Shown: one piece after another, positions 33,639 through 43,183 of the stretch
How positions within the stretch are numbered: position 1 is the stretch's first letter
Layout: each line of letters opens with the position of its first letter
NCBI RefSeq assembly: GCF_003350505.1
Contig: NZ_QQAY01000004.1
Span: 124,001-188,000, forward strand
Reading direction: 5' to 3'
Source of the DNA: Falsibacillus pallidus
GTDB lineage: Bacteria > Bacillota > Bacilli > Bacillales > DSM-25281
DNA: 64,000 nt
Made by a program: the position numbers and the translations under genes
Notes under the pieces: generated by a model
What the model was told of the DNA's origin: nothing
What the model saw: the letters and a program-made list of their open reading frames with translations, nothing else
Databases searched by the model: none

Positions 33639-34931
33639 ATGAAGCAATTATTTCCAAAGGGTGTTTTTGATTTAAAACGTCATGATACCACAGCGCGAAA
33701 TGAAATGATGGCTGGATTAATCGGTTTTTTTACAATCGTTTATATTATTGCAGTGAATTCATTCATTCTCGCAGAAGCAGGAATTCCTATTGAAGGAGCT
33801 GTGCTTGCCACTATCCTCACGTCTTTTGCTGGATGCATGGTGATGGGATTTTGGGCGAATGCGCCAATCCTTCTTGTGCCAGGGATGGGGATCAATGCAT
33901 TGTTTACCTATACGCTTGTTCAATCAATGGGGTTTACATGGCAGGAAGCTTTAGCCGTGGTATTTATTTCAGGTGCTGCATTTACCGTTATTTCCTTTAC
34001 CCCATTGACAAGAATGATGAGCAATGCGATTCCACAATCATTAAAGGATTCAATTACCATTGGTCTGGGCTTTTTTCTATTGCTGATAGGTTTGGAAAAA
34101 GGCGGCATTGTCATTCGGGGAACCAGCTCGATCATCGCTCTCGGTGATTTCAGTTCGGGAAAGGTGCTTGCTACAATTCTGACTTTTGTCATTGCGATTG
34201 TTCTTTTTTTACGCAATGTTAAGGGGAACTTTCTTTGGAGCATTTTGATAGGTACTGGTATTGCATGGATATTCGGCCTGCTGCCTCACCAAGAATCCGT
34301 TCGATTTTCGGTTGTGGCTTATAAGGATGTATTCGGGGCCATGTCTTTTGACAAATTGGCATCCTTTCCATTTTGGGTAGCTGCTTTTTCCATAACAATG
34401 GTTCTGGTATTTGAAAATATCGGGCTAGTGCATGGGCATACCAAATTTATGGGCCAGCCTCATAAATTTGAGCGTGCGTTTCAGTCAAATGGCATCTCTG
34501 CTCTTTTATCCGGACTACTTGGTTCAAGTCCTACGGTCTCTACCGTAGAAAGCAGTGCGGCAATTGCAGCAGGAGGGAGAACGGGGCTCACTGCCGTCAC
34601 TACCGGCGTATTGTTCCTGACCTCGATTTTATTCATTCCATATATCAAGATGATGCCGGATAATGCTGTTGCGCCTATCTTAATGATCATCGGCGGCCTT
34701 ATGATTGAAAATATTCGAACTTTGAACTTCAGCGATTTAACAGAAGCATTTCCTTCTATATTCATCATTGCGATGATTCCTTTTACTTATAGCATCGCGG
34801 ATGGGATTGCCATCGGGTTTATCCTTTATCCGATTTTGAAACTTGCTATAGGACGGGCAAAGGAAGTTTCTGCAGTGCTTTATATCATTGCTGGATTGTT
34901 CCTGGTGAATTTTATTATTCATTATATTTAG
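33639..34931 (+). CDS. NCS2-family purine permease (PbuG/PbuO, AzgA-like)
   Basis: A 430-residue membrane transporter with 12-14 hydrophobic segments. AzgA-branch features are F-L-T-F-like opening F-F-T-I-V-Y-I-I-A-V-N, the motif P-G-M-G-I-N-A-L-F near residue 81, and S-S-P-T-V-S-T-V-E-S-S-A near 297. It imports adenine, guanine or hypoxanthine by proton symport. AGAAGG lies upstream of ATG. Unlike pbuG in B. subtilis, no guanine riboswitch consensus precedes it. Confidence 0.92.
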   Translation: MKQLFPKGVFDLKRHDTTARNEMMAGLIGFFTIVYIIAVNSFILAEAGIPIEGAVLATILTSFAGCMVMGFWANAPILLVPGMGINALFTYTLVQSMGFTWQEALAVVFISGAAFTVISFTPLTRMMSNAIPQSLKDSITIGLGFFLLLIGLEKGGIVIRGTSSIIALGDFSSGKVLATILTFVIAIVLFLRNVKGNFLWSILIGTGIAWIFGLLPHQESVRFSVVAYKDVFGAMSFDKLASFPFWVAAFSITMVLVFENIGLVHGHTKFMGQPHKFERAFQSNGISALLSGLLGSSPTVSTVESSAAIAAGGRTGLTAVTTGVLFLTSILFIPYIKMMPDNAVAPILMIIGGLMIENIRTLNFSDLTEAFPSIFIIAMIPFTYSIADGIAIGFILYPILKLAIGRAKEVSAVLYIIAGLFLVNFIIHYI

Positions 34932-34938
34932 TTGATAG

Positions 34939-34970
34939 AAGACAGTCTCTTTAAGGGGCTGTCTTTTTTA
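34939..34970 (+). terminator. Intrinsic terminator after the purine permease gene
   Basis: AAGACAGTCTC (34939-34949) pairs with GGGGCTGTCTT (34955-34965) using G-U pairs, followed by T. Confidence 0.85.
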
Positions 34971-35098
34971 CATTAAATTCCATAGAAAAGGATGGACTTA
35001 TCTGAAAAATTTGGTATTCTGAAAGTATGAATTAATCTTCGTTCGATTTTTACATTTTAAGACAAAAATCGTCCGGTTCTGTGGAAAGGAAGAAGGGT

Positions 35099-36346
35099 AT
35101 GGAAGTTTTTGTTGCAAGGCAGCCAATCTTTAATTCAAAAGAAGAAACAATCGCTTATGAGCTGCTCTATAGAAGAAATCACCAAAATGAATTTCCATCT
35201 ATTAATGGAGACCAAGCCACTGCAGAAGTGCTGATCAATAGTTTTCTTTCCATAGGGATCGATAAATTATCTAATGGCAAACCGTGTTTTATCAATTTTA
35301 CGCAAAATCTGTTGATGCTTAAAGTCCCTGCTTACTTCAGGCCGAGGGAAATAGTCGTAGAAATTCTGGAAGATGTCACGCCTTCCAAAAGCATCCTGCA
35401 AATTTGCCGGGAATTAAAGTCACAAGGGTACCAAATTGCGTTGGATGATTTTATTTTGTATGAGAATAGTGAAGATCATCATGAATTGATGAGGCTGGCA
35501 GATATAATAAAAGTTGATTTCTTGAATACATCCGTTGAAAAACGTACAGAAATCGAGGCTCTTGCCAAGCTGTTGAATGTGAAACTCCTTGCTGAAAAAG
35601 TGGAGACAATGGGAGAATACCATGAGGCAAAGAAGAAGGGCTATTCTTATTTCCAAGGTTATTTTTTCAGTAAGCCGATCATCTTATCTTCACATGACGT
35701 CCCTGCTTATTTTCATTCCTATTATAGTGTAATCCAGAATTTATCCGTTTCGGAGCCCAATATTCAAATCATTACAAATTTAATTGAACAGGATGTATCA
35801 CTTTCCTATAAATTGCTTCGCCTCATCAACTCTCCTGCATACAGGCCAAAGCAAAAAATCTCTTCCATCAGGCAAGCCATTGTCTTGCTTGGGCTGATCG
35901 AAATTCAAAAGTGGATTTATGTGTTAGCGGTCAGGGAAAAAAATACTTTGGAAAACAAGATGTCAGAAGAAATAATCAGAACATGCCTTACCAGGGCAAA
36001 AATGTGCGAACTGATTGCAGGCAACAAAAAAGAGGAAAAAAAATCTTCTATGTACTTTTTGACGGGTATGTTTTCTATGCTTGATGCAATCCTGTCGATG
36101 CCGATGGAGCATATCGTAAAGGAACTGCCGCTGATGGATATCATCAGTGACGCATTGAAAGGGAAAGAGAATGATCTTAAGGACGTTTTGGATTTGGTGA
36201 TAGCTGTGGAAAAAGCAGAATGGGAGAAGGTATTTGTATTATCAGGGAAAATCAACTCTGACCCGGCCAAGCTTTTTGAGTTTTACACATTTTCATGTTC
36301 TTGGGCAGAAGAGCTGCTGAAGGATGATCTCCTGCTTGTTCCTTGA
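35099..36346 (+). CDS. EAL-HDOD signalling protein (YuxH-like), degenerate EAL
   Basis: A 415-residue cytosolic protein. The N-terminal EAL domain (about 1-200) has E-L-L instead of E-A-L, and D-D-F-I-L in place of the catalytic D-D-F-G-x-G. The C-terminal HDOD domain (about 200-400) has S-Y-K-L-L-R-L-I-N-S-P. Loss of metal-binding motifs suggests it does not hydrolyse c-di-GMP but may sense it or act through the HDOD part. ATG 35099 follows AAGGA by 8 nt; GTG 35081 is the alternative. It is monocistronic. Confidence 0.87.
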   Translation: MEVFVARQPIFNSKEETIAYELLYRRNHQNEFPSINGDQATAEVLINSFLSIGIDKLSNGKPCFINFTQNLLMLKVPAYFRPREIVVEILEDVTPSKSILQICRELKSQGYQIALDDFILYENSEDHHELMRLADIIKVDFLNTSVEKRTEIEALAKLLNVKLLAEKVETMGEYHEAKKKGYSYFQGYFFSKPIILSSHDVPAYFHSYYSVIQNLSVSEPNIQIITNLIEQDVSLSYKLLRLINSPAYRPKQKISSIRQAIVLLGLIEIQKWIYVLAVREKNTLENKMSEEIIRTCLTRAKMCELIAGNKKEEKKSSMYFLTGMFSMLDAILSMPMEHIVKELPLMDIISDALKGKENDLKDVLDLVIAVEKAEWEKVFVLSGKINSDPAKLFEFYTFSCSWAEELLKDDLLLVP

Positions 36347-36348
36347 TT

Positions 36349-36630
36349 TTATAAAAATGGTTTTGCTGGACGTATGAAACGCTTAAGCTGAAATGATATA
36401 GTCTGCCTAAGGGAAGGGTTCGATGCCGCTTTGGCAATATCAGCAGGGAAGGGATAGATGCCGAATGCATTGCACTTGACTCTGAGATGGCCATCATACA
36501 AACATCGCCCATCTTTAAAAGTGATGACGGTGTCGACCAAAACGATTTTCTGTTCTAAATTTTGATCCGTTTCATCTCTTACTTCTCTGATTGTAAACTG
36601 AAATCGGTAAGCATTTTCTTGAAGAACCAT
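36349..36630 (-). CDS. Hypothetical 93-residue protein
   Basis: A soluble, beta-rich, basic protein (V-L-Q-E-N-A-Y-R-F-Q-F-T-I-R-E-V-R; D-G-R-C-L-Y-D-G-H-L-R-V-K) without recognised motifs. AGGTGAAG precedes ATG on the minus strand. It converges on the EAL-HDOD gene with only 2 bp between stops and no terminator there. A bidirectional terminator lies just beyond its 5' end. I do not recognise the family. Confidence 0.65.
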   Translation of the reverse strand: MVLQENAYRFQFTIREVRDETDQNLEQKIVLVDTVITFKDGRCLYDGHLRVKCNAFGIYPFPADIAKAASNPSLRQTISFQLKRFIRPAKPFL

Positions 36631-36656
36631 TTTTCTTCACCTACATATAAAAATGT

Positions 36657-36686
36657 AAAAAAGGCTGCAAAATTGCAGCCTTTTTA
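36657..36686. terminator. Terminator of the neutral-protease gene
   Basis: AAGGCTGCAA (36661-36670) pairs with TTGCAGCCTT (36673-36682). A-run and T-run on either side suit leftward termination after nprE, and could act in both directions. Confidence 0.88.
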
Positions 36687-36704
36687 TTATACCCTATGAA
36701 TCTA

Positions 36705-38339
36705 TTAATAAACACCTACATTGTTCCATGCAGCAGCTACAGAAGATGCTGTCGAAGAGCCGTAAAGATCTTGTGCAGATTGAACAAGTGCAGCCCTTGC
36801 ATCAGAGAATGTGCTGTTAGGAGTCATATAGACAGTAAGTGCACGATAGTAGATTTGTTCTGCTTTTGCCAATCCAACATTGTTGACAGTATAGTATGCT
36901 GCTTTATTCGGGATTCCACTATTGGTATGCACGCCTCCCCAATCTCCAGCGGATGTATTAGGCAGGTTTTGATAATTGCTCATATTATCTGGTTGTCCAT
37001 AAAGCGGAGGATTGGATAGGCTGCGAAGGGCATCGCCGCTCTTATACGGCGTGTAAACGTCTTCGCCCATCAGCCAATCGCCCGGATCAAGGAAGTATCC
37101 AAATACATCAGAGAAGGATTCATTCAATGCACCCGGCTGATTTTCATAATTCAATCCTGCTGTGGTTTGCGTCACTGCATGAGTCAACTCGTGGGCTACG
37201 ACATCATTGGCCCCTGATAAATACGTGAAAGTTGAACCGTCGCCATCGCCATAAATCATTTGGTTTCCGATCCATGCAGCATTATTATAATTGCTGCCGT
37301 AATGGACAGTTGATGTGATGTCAGATCCTTGATTATCCCAGCTTACGCGGCCGAAATTATTATAGTAGAAATCAAATACTTTGCCCGCATAATAGTGGGC
37401 ATCTACCGCTGCTTTTTCTCTTTCTTTCGTAAATTTATTAGTAGTCTCTGTGATGTAGTAGCCAGGGAGATAAGAATCCCCGCCATTATAGTTATCCAGC
37501 GTTTCGATTACGCCATTCATTGGTTTAGAGATATCAAATAAATAATAAGTGCTGTTATAGTAGTACGTATTGACAGATTTTGTATCCCCAAGGACGCCAG
37601 TTCCGGTTCCTGTGGCATCATTGACTTGATTGATGGATTTTAAGATTGATCCGTCTTCAGCATTCACCCAGATTTGCCAGTTTGCCGGATATGGTTCTGC
37701 AAATTGCAGCTGTACATGATATGCCAAAGTATATTGGTCATCCTTGTTGAAGACGACAAGATCAGATTTTTCCGTAAGGGTGCTTTTTTCTCCCTTTAGC
37801 GTCTTCACTTTTTTGTCCGCCTGCGATTTATCTACTCCAATTTCTTTCCAAGCGGCTGTCAACGCATCTTTTTTGGATAATTTTTTCGATTGTTTCACTT
37901 TATCAGGGGCTCCTGGATGAAGCTCCCCATTCACAGCAACTACATTTCCGTCTTTGTCTGTATGGACCATGACTCTGGAAGTATCAATAGGGACATTTTG
38001 GATGGATGGAACAAATGTGTAGTGGGTCATGCCAAGCTTGTCCGTTTCTTGCTTAACAAAAGTGAGTTTCATGTCTGGATCGATTTTAAATAAATCCTTG
38101 TTTTCTTTAAAGAATTTCTTAACATCCTTCTCATTGTGAACACTTTTGCTGCTTAACTTTCCTCTAGCAAATGATGGAACCTTTCCGGAAAATTGTTCGC
38201 TCCAATTGATTTTCGAATCAGCCTTCACATTTGCTGCCGGGTCTGATTCTTTCGCCGAAGCGGCACCTCCAACTGATAATAAACTTGCTGATAATACAAC
38301 TGCACTTGCCGCTGACATCCATTTGTTTTTTAATGTCAT
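36705..38339 (-). CDS. nprE: Extracellular neutral metalloprotease (bacillolysin, M4)
   Basis: A 544-residue secreted thermolysin-type prepro-enzyme. The signal peptide ends near A-S-A (about 29), an FTP/PepSY propeptide runs to about residue 240, then a mature enzyme of about 300 residues. Zinc and catalytic residues: H-E-L-T-H, the downstream ligand in N-E-S-F-S-D, and the active-site His in G-V-H-T-N-S-G-I. GAGGAGGG precedes ATG at 38339. A 31-bp dyad lies over its likely -35 region. It is monocistronic with a strong terminator. Confidence 0.97.
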   Translation of the reverse strand: MTLKNKWMSAASAVVLSASLLSVGGAASAKESDPAANVKADSKINWSEQFSGKVPSFARGKLSSKSVHNEKDVKKFFKENKDLFKIDPDMKLTFVKQETDKLGMTHYTFVPSIQNVPIDTSRVMVHTDKDGNVVAVNGELHPGAPDKVKQSKKLSKKDALTAAWKEIGVDKSQADKKVKTLKGEKSTLTEKSDLVVFNKDDQYTLAYHVQLQFAEPYPANWQIWVNAEDGSILKSINQVNDATGTGTGVLGDTKSVNTYYYNSTYYLFDISKPMNGVIETLDNYNGGDSYLPGYYITETTNKFTKEREKAAVDAHYYAGKVFDFYYNNFGRVSWDNQGSDITSTVHYGSNYNNAAWIGNQMIYGDGDGSTFTYLSGANDVVAHELTHAVTQTTAGLNYENQPGALNESFSDVFGYFLDPGDWLMGEDVYTPYKSGDALRSLSNPPLYGQPDNMSNYQNLPNTSAGDWGGVHTNSGIPNKAAYYTVNNVGLAKAEQIYYRALTVYMTPNSTFSDARAALVQSAQDLYGSSTASSVAAAWNNVGVY

Positions 38340-38391
38340 TATGTATCCCTCCTCTTTACGGAAATGATATCATAAAATTCAGAACTTTCTT

Positions 38392-38422
38392 TATAACTGT
38401 AGGAATTATTCCTATAGTTATA
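38392..38422. promoter_or_regulatory. 31-bp dyad upstream of nprE (candidate operator)
   Basis: Left arm TATAACTGTAGGAAT (38392-38406) and right arm ATTCCTATAGTTATA (38408-38422) are inverted repeats around one central base, with a single mismatch. On the minus strand it ends 17 bp before a TATGAT -10-like box of nprE, so it covers the -35 region. Confidence 0.6.
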
Positions 38423-38578
38423 CACGGAATTGGGATTGTCTGTAAAATGCGAATTCAGCGGGAAGTTCCATTTGCAGAGGGGAATGAGAAGCAATTTATT
38501 GAATTCAGGCCTGTCTTGTGGCAATCTATAAACATAAAGAATACTTTGTAAGTGTATAAAATTCGGAGGTTTATTATA

Positions 38579-39574
38579 ATGAATATCCAGCTTTATAAGT
38601 GCCATGGTTCTGAAAATGACTTCTTATTAATAGATGAGATGACTCATAAGTACCAATTTTCAGAGGAGGATCGGCAAAATTTAGCCATTGCTCTTTGTGA
38701 CAGAAAGTCTTCACTGGGTGCAGACGGTATCCTCTTTGTTATAGGGAGTCAACATGCAGATGCGAGAATGAGAGTATTCAATTCTGATGGATCCGAAGCG
38801 TCAATGTGTGGAAATGGGCTGAGATGCGTGGCAAGATACGTATCAGAACTGACGAAAAAAGATAAATTGCTTATTGAGACAATGAAGGCTGATTTGACAG
38901 TTGAAGCTTCGCAGCCCTTATTTGAAGAGATTCCTACTTATAGTGTTGAAATCTCCCCTGTCCTTTTTGATTTGCAGGCCCTGCCTATGAACTTGGATAA
39001 AGAAACATTATTGAATGAAATGGTGCCGCAGCTTTCAGAGGAATTGATGTTTTCAGCCGTTGCAGTTCCCAATCCACACTTAATAAGCTTTGTAGACACT
39101 GATGCTATTCGGTCAAATGAACAAAAAGTCATTTCTGAATATGTGAATGGACCTAATGATCTATTTCCTGATGGTGTGAACGTCAGCTTTGTTCATAGTC
39201 TGGATCCGCAGAAAATCTATGTCAGAACGTTTGAAAGAGGCGTAGGATTTACAAATGCTTGCGGTACAGCTATGTCTGCTTCAAGCTTGATTTCCACTAT
39301 GCTAAAAATCAATTCTGCAGAAGAGGCTATTGAAGTGTTTAATAACGGCGGCAAAGTACAATGTAAGATTGTAAAAAATGAGGAGACCGGCAAATATTCA
39401 ATCCGCTTGATTGGAAATGCCACGTATCTATTCCAGGCATCTGTGGAATTGGATGTGAAAATGCCTGAGGACTTCACTGTTCTTGATAAAAAGGAATTCG
39501 AGGAACAGGGGCAATACGAGAGGCTAAGCGAAGAAGTGAAGAATTATCTGGAAGAAAAAATCTTTTTTAATTGA
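38579..39574 (+). CDS. dapF: Diaminopimelate epimerase
   Basis: A 331-residue PLP-independent racemase that converts LL- to meso-diaminopimelate for peptidoglycan and lysine synthesis. Catalytic cysteines lie in C-G-N-G-L-R-C (about 80-86) and N-A-C-G-T-A (about 226-231). ATG 38579 is chosen (CGGAGG 9 nt upstream); GTG 38552 precedes the ribosome-binding site. It is longer than the common 270-290 residues through insertions in the second half. It is convergent with ligD. Confidence 0.95.
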   Translation: MNIQLYKCHGSENDFLLIDEMTHKYQFSEEDRQNLAIALCDRKSSLGADGILFVIGSQHADARMRVFNSDGSEASMCGNGLRCVARYVSELTKKDKLLIETMKADLTVEASQPLFEEIPTYSVEISPVLFDLQALPMNLDKETLLNEMVPQLSEELMFSAVAVPNPHLISFVDTDAIRSNEQKVISEYVNGPNDLFPDGVNVSFVHSLDPQKIYVRTFERGVGFTNACGTAMSASSLISTMLKINSAEEAIEVFNNGGKVQCKIVKNEETGKYSIRLIGNATYLFQASVELDVKMPEDFTVLDKKEFEEQGQYERLSEEVKNYLEEKIFFN

Positions 39575-39593
39575 AATGTATGTTAAGGGAGGA

Positions 39594-41411
39594 TTAATTT
39601 CCTCCCTTTTTTAAAAACTCCAGGATAGGGGAAAACGGCTGTCTTTTTTTGCTTTGGAAATAAGTGGAGAAAGGGCAGCCTCTTTTTTTGAGGGAGTGTA
39701 AGACAGAATCCATTGTATAATCTTCGATGTTAAGTTCAGCAGAAACGTCAGACCAGAATAAAGGAGCAGAGAGCAGTGCATCTGCATTTGCCCGCACTGA
39801 GTAGGGGGCAATGATGGTCTTGCCCTCGGCGTGCTGTATGTAATCAAAATAAAGCCGCTTCCCTCGATTTTTCTTTAGGCGTTCTATCGTAAACTGTTCA
39901 GAGTGGTTTGTGACTAGATATTTCGCAATAAATTCGGTGAACAGTCTAGTTTCTTCCCACGTGAACTTTTGGGAAGGCAGCGGAACAAATACTTGCAGCC
40001 CTTTATTTCCTGAAGTTTTTACAAAGCTGATCAGGCTCATCCCGTCGAATAGTTCTTTCAGCTTGAGGGCGGCAGAAACAGCAAGATGGAAATATTCCCT
40101 GCCAGGTGGATCAAGGTCAAAAACGATTTCTTCAGGAAAAGAGTTGCCAGCCTGTGTAAAAGGGATGTGGAACTCAATAGCCAATTGATTTCCGAGCCAT
40201 ATCAAAGATGCTAAGTCATTGCAGAGAATATAATTGATATTGTCATTTTTATGCGTTTTGATGTATTCGGGAGCGTATTCAGGACAATTTTTCTGAAAAA
40301 AGGATTCTCCGTTTATCCCATGCGGCAGTCGAATTACTGTTAATTCCCGATCTTTGAGGTACGGAAGGATATATGGTGCAATTTTTCTAAGATAGGATAA
40401 ATACATCAACTTATCAATGGCGGGTTTTTCCCACAAAGGTTTATCTAAATGAGTGAGTGTTGATTTTTTAGGGAAATTTTGAGAATCGAAAAGGAGTTTT
40501 TTAAACGTGCAGTCTTCAGGTTTCAAATCAAAGCGAAAGTCTTTCAGCCTTGGCTCCCTTAGTTCGTTATCCATCATTTCTAAGTAATAGATATCAACGC
40601 AGATTCCAGGTGGAATTTCAATGATTCCATCTTCTTTTTTTATCCCGTTGGAGTGAATCACATCATTTAATGCGTTCTTTTGTTCAGGAGAAGCACCTGA
40701 TAAGAACTGCCCTATTCTGCAGACCTTGCCTTCTTTATATATGGATATTTCATAATAACCGTTCTTTGTTGAATAGCCTGAAATGAAACATGAGAGAGTA
40801 TTCCAGTTTTTGAACTTAAGCCATTCAGCACTCCGTTTTCCAGAAAACCACAAGCTGTTGGTTTTTTTGATGACGATGCCTTCGCTCCCATATAAATCAA
40901 CAATCGGCCATATATCTTGAATCGTTTGAAAGGTCGCTGCCAATTTGATTAAGGATTCAGGTTCTAAATCCCAGGTTTGAAATAAATCTTCCAGACGCTT
41001 CCTTCTCATGGAATACGGTTTATTGAACAAATCCGCTCCCTTTACATGAAGCATGTCAAAAACCATAAGCCGGGAAGGCCTTTTTTGAGATGCTTCTTGA
41101 ATTTTAGAGGCAGACTTCATTCTTCCCCGTACCTGAAGACATGCAAAATCTGAAGCATATGGGTTTTTTAATAAAACCAATTCGCAATCCAAGACCATCG
41201 GCAGTTGGTTTTGGATTATGGAAGTATGATTTTCCAAATATGTTTTTATTTCAGGGAATTGAGGGAGAAGCTCTTTCCCATTTCTGCTTATTAAAGAAAT
41301 ACTATTCCTGTCCAGATAGAGTATGGCTCTGAAACCATCATATTTTATTTCATAAGACCAATTTCCAGCTGGAGAAGGATTAAATGTCAAAGTTGGAAGC
41401 ATCGGTTTCAA
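39594..41411 (-). CDS. ligD: ATP-dependent DNA ligase LigD (ligase-polymerase)
   Basis: A 605-residue non-homologous end-joining enzyme in the Bacillus order: ligase domain first (about 1-300; nucleotidyl Lys in E-I-K-Y-D-G, G-S-E-G-I-V-I-K-K), then an archaeo-eukaryotic primase-type polymerase (about 315-590; F-D-L-D-P-P metal motif, K-T-S-G-N-K-G). No nuclease domain is present. TTG 41411 is preferred (AAGGGTG 6 nt upstream); GTG 41420 overlaps that site. It is transcribed divergently from ku. It repairs double-strand breaks, in B. subtilis mainly during spore germination. Confidence 0.95.
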   Translation of the reverse strand: MKPMLPTLTFNPSPAGNWSYEIKYDGFRAILYLDRNSISLISRNGKELLPQFPEIKTYLENHTSIIQNQLPMVLDCELVLLKNPYASDFACLQVRGRMKSASKIQEASQKRPSRLMVFDMLHVKGADLFNKPYSMRRKRLEDLFQTWDLEPESLIKLAATFQTIQDIWPIVDLYGSEGIVIKKTNSLWFSGKRSAEWLKFKNWNTLSCFISGYSTKNGYYEISIYKEGKVCRIGQFLSGASPEQKNALNDVIHSNGIKKEDGIIEIPPGICVDIYYLEMMDNELREPRLKDFRFDLKPEDCTFKKLLFDSQNFPKKSTLTHLDKPLWEKPAIDKLMYLSYLRKIAPYILPYLKDRELTVIRLPHGINGESFFQKNCPEYAPEYIKTHKNDNINYILCNDLASLIWLGNQLAIEFHIPFTQAGNSFPEEIVFDLDPPGREYFHLAVSAALKLKELFDGMSLISFVKTSGNKGLQVFVPLPSQKFTWEETRLFTEFIAKYLVTNHSEQFTIERLKKNRGKRLYFDYIQHAEGKTIIAPYSVRANADALLSAPLFWSDVSAELNIEDYTMDSVLHSLKKRGCPFSTYFQSKKRQPFSPILEFLKKGGN

Positions 41412-41529
41412 ATTTATCACCCTTAATTAGTGTTTCCTAATTGGCTGTCTCTATTTCCAAAACTTGATCAGTATGAAAATTTATGAATTTACCCCAAATT
41501 AAAAGAAAACGAAAGCAGGGGAATCTGTC

Positions 41530-42363
41530 ATGCACACAATTTGGAAAGGGAGCATCAGTTTTGGACTGGTCAACATCCCCATTAAACTCCATGCAGCTAC
41601 AGAGGATAAGGACATTAAGCTGCGTTCACTTCATAAAAAATGCCATACACCCATCAAATATGAAAAAATATGTCCTGTATGTGAAGAGGAATTGTCACCG
41701 GATGATATTGTGAAGGGATACGAAGCAACCAAAGGGAAATTTATTGTATTAGAAGATGAAGAGTTGAATGAATTAAAAAAAGCTACTGAAGAAAAAGCGG
41801 TAGAGATTGTTGATTTTATAAAAATGACTGAAATTGACCCAATCTATTTCAACAGAAGCTATTATATGTCGCCAAATGATACGGGCCTAAAAGCATACTC
41901 CTTATTAAGGGAGGCTCTCACTGAAACCAAAAAGGCAGGGATCGCTAAAATTGTCATGCGTTCAAAAGAACAGCTTGCTGTCATCAGGGTATATAATAAT
42001 ACGCTATTGATGGAAACCATCCACTTTCCGGATGAAGTGAGAAGTGTTGAGGACGTACCTAACGTTCCTGAAAAAAGTGATGTATCAAAAAAGGAATTGG
42101 AGACAGCCATCCTCTTAATTGATCAATTAACAACAAAATTCGAACCTGAAAAATATGAAGATGAGTACCGTTCAAAATTATTAAAGTTGATTGAATCCAA
42201 ACAGGCAGGAAAAGAAGTGGTTACGCCTAAACCTAAGGAAAAGAAAACGAATGTAAGTGATTTGATGAGTGCGCTGCAGGCGTCCATTGATCAATCCAAA
42301 CCTAAAAATACAAAGAAACCTGCAGCAAAGCGAAAAACCACCGGGAAGAAGAAAGCAGAATAA
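41530..42363 (+). CDS. ku: DNA-end-binding protein Ku
   Basis: A 277-residue bacterial Ku homodimer subunit that encircles broken DNA ends and recruits LigD. It opens with W-K-G-S-I-S-F-G-L-V-N-I-P, the Ku signature, and has C-P-V-C-E near residue 52. The C-terminal 40 residues are Lys/Pro-rich, as in tails that modulate DNA and LigD binding. AGGGGAAT lies upstream of ATG. Divergent from ligD across about 118 bp, whereas B. subtilis ykoV-ykoU run in the same direction. Confidence 0.96.
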   Translation: MHTIWKGSISFGLVNIPIKLHAATEDKDIKLRSLHKKCHTPIKYEKICPVCEEELSPDDIVKGYEATKGKFIVLEDEELNELKKATEEKAVEIVDFIKMTEIDPIYFNRSYYMSPNDTGLKAYSLLREALTETKKAGIAKIVMRSKEQLAVIRVYNNTLLMETIHFPDEVRSVEDVPNVPEKSDVSKKELETAILLIDQLTTKFEPEKYEDEYRSKLLKLIESKQAGKEVVTPKPKEKKTNVSDLMSALQASIDQSKPKNTKKPAAKRKTTGKKKAE

Positions 42364-42462
42364 ACAGTAAAACGTTTATCCCATTATCCAATTGTGGTAC
42401 TTATTAATGTGAATCTTTACCGTGTGATCAGGTGAGGAAGGTTCATTAATAAAATTGAAAAG

Positions 42463-43131
42463 GTGATCCAGATTAGCAGAGATATAAAAACTTGGGTGAA
42501 AATCGGAATAATAGCAGCATTAATTATCATTTTTACAAAGTCTTTTTTGGAGATTGCCGATGACTATAACGAATCAGAGATCAGACATTTCGATTCTTTC
42601 GTTATTGCAGGGGTACAAGGGCATGTGTCTCCGTTTTGGACAAAGGTGATGGTCAGTATATCATTTTTAGGATCGGTCCGGTGGATCATGATTTTGAGCA
42701 TAGCAACTGCTTTGATCCTGTTCTTGTTCAAGCACCGCCTTCTTTGTTTATATGTCATATTTACGGTTTCACTTGGCGGGGCATTCAACTGGATTTTGAA
42801 GTCCATTTTTCAACGGCAAAGGCCAGATATTGAACCTATCATTGAAGAACAGGGATACAGTTTTCCGAGTGGACACTCCATGGGATCGTTTATCTTTTAT
42901 GGTGCCTTGGCATTCATTATATTCAAGCTGTACGAACATAGATTGGCAAAAGCAGCGGGGGTGCTTCTAGTTAGTCTACTAGTACTGGCAATCGGAATCA
43001 GCAGGATTTATCTCGGCGTCCATTACCCTAGCGATATTGTAGGGGGCTATACAGCTGGTGCAGCATGGACATTCATTTGTATCACCGGCTACAGCTTTCT
43101 TGACTTTCGCCTTAAGAAAAGACTCGAATAA
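42463..43131 (+). CDS. PAP2-family membrane phosphatase
   Basis: A 222-residue protein with about six helices and the full PAP2 triad: K-S-I-F-Q-R-Q-R-P, P-S-G-H-S and S-R-I-Y-L-G-V-H-Y-P-S-D. Likely substrates are lipid phosphates (phosphatidate, undecaprenyl pyrophosphate or phosphatidylglycerol phosphate). The GTG start has no spacer to AAAAGG; GAGGAAGG (42434-42441) is well placed for an unusual in-frame ATT at 42445, so the start is uncertain. It may stand in for yodM, missing at its usual place. Confidence 0.88.
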   Translation: MIQISRDIKTWVKIGIIAALIIIFTKSFLEIADDYNESEIRHFDSFVIAGVQGHVSPFWTKVMVSISFLGSVRWIMILSIATALILFLFKHRLLCLYVIFTVSLGGAFNWILKSIFQRQRPDIEPIIEEQGYSFPSGHSMGSFIFYGALAFIIFKLYEHRLAKAAGVLLVSLLVLAIGISRIYLGVHYPSDIVGGYTAGAAWTFICITGYSFLDFRLKKRLE

Positions 43132-43183
43132 CGCTAGTAAAGATTCGGTAAAGTGGGAGCATTAAAAACTGTGGGGTGAGAGG

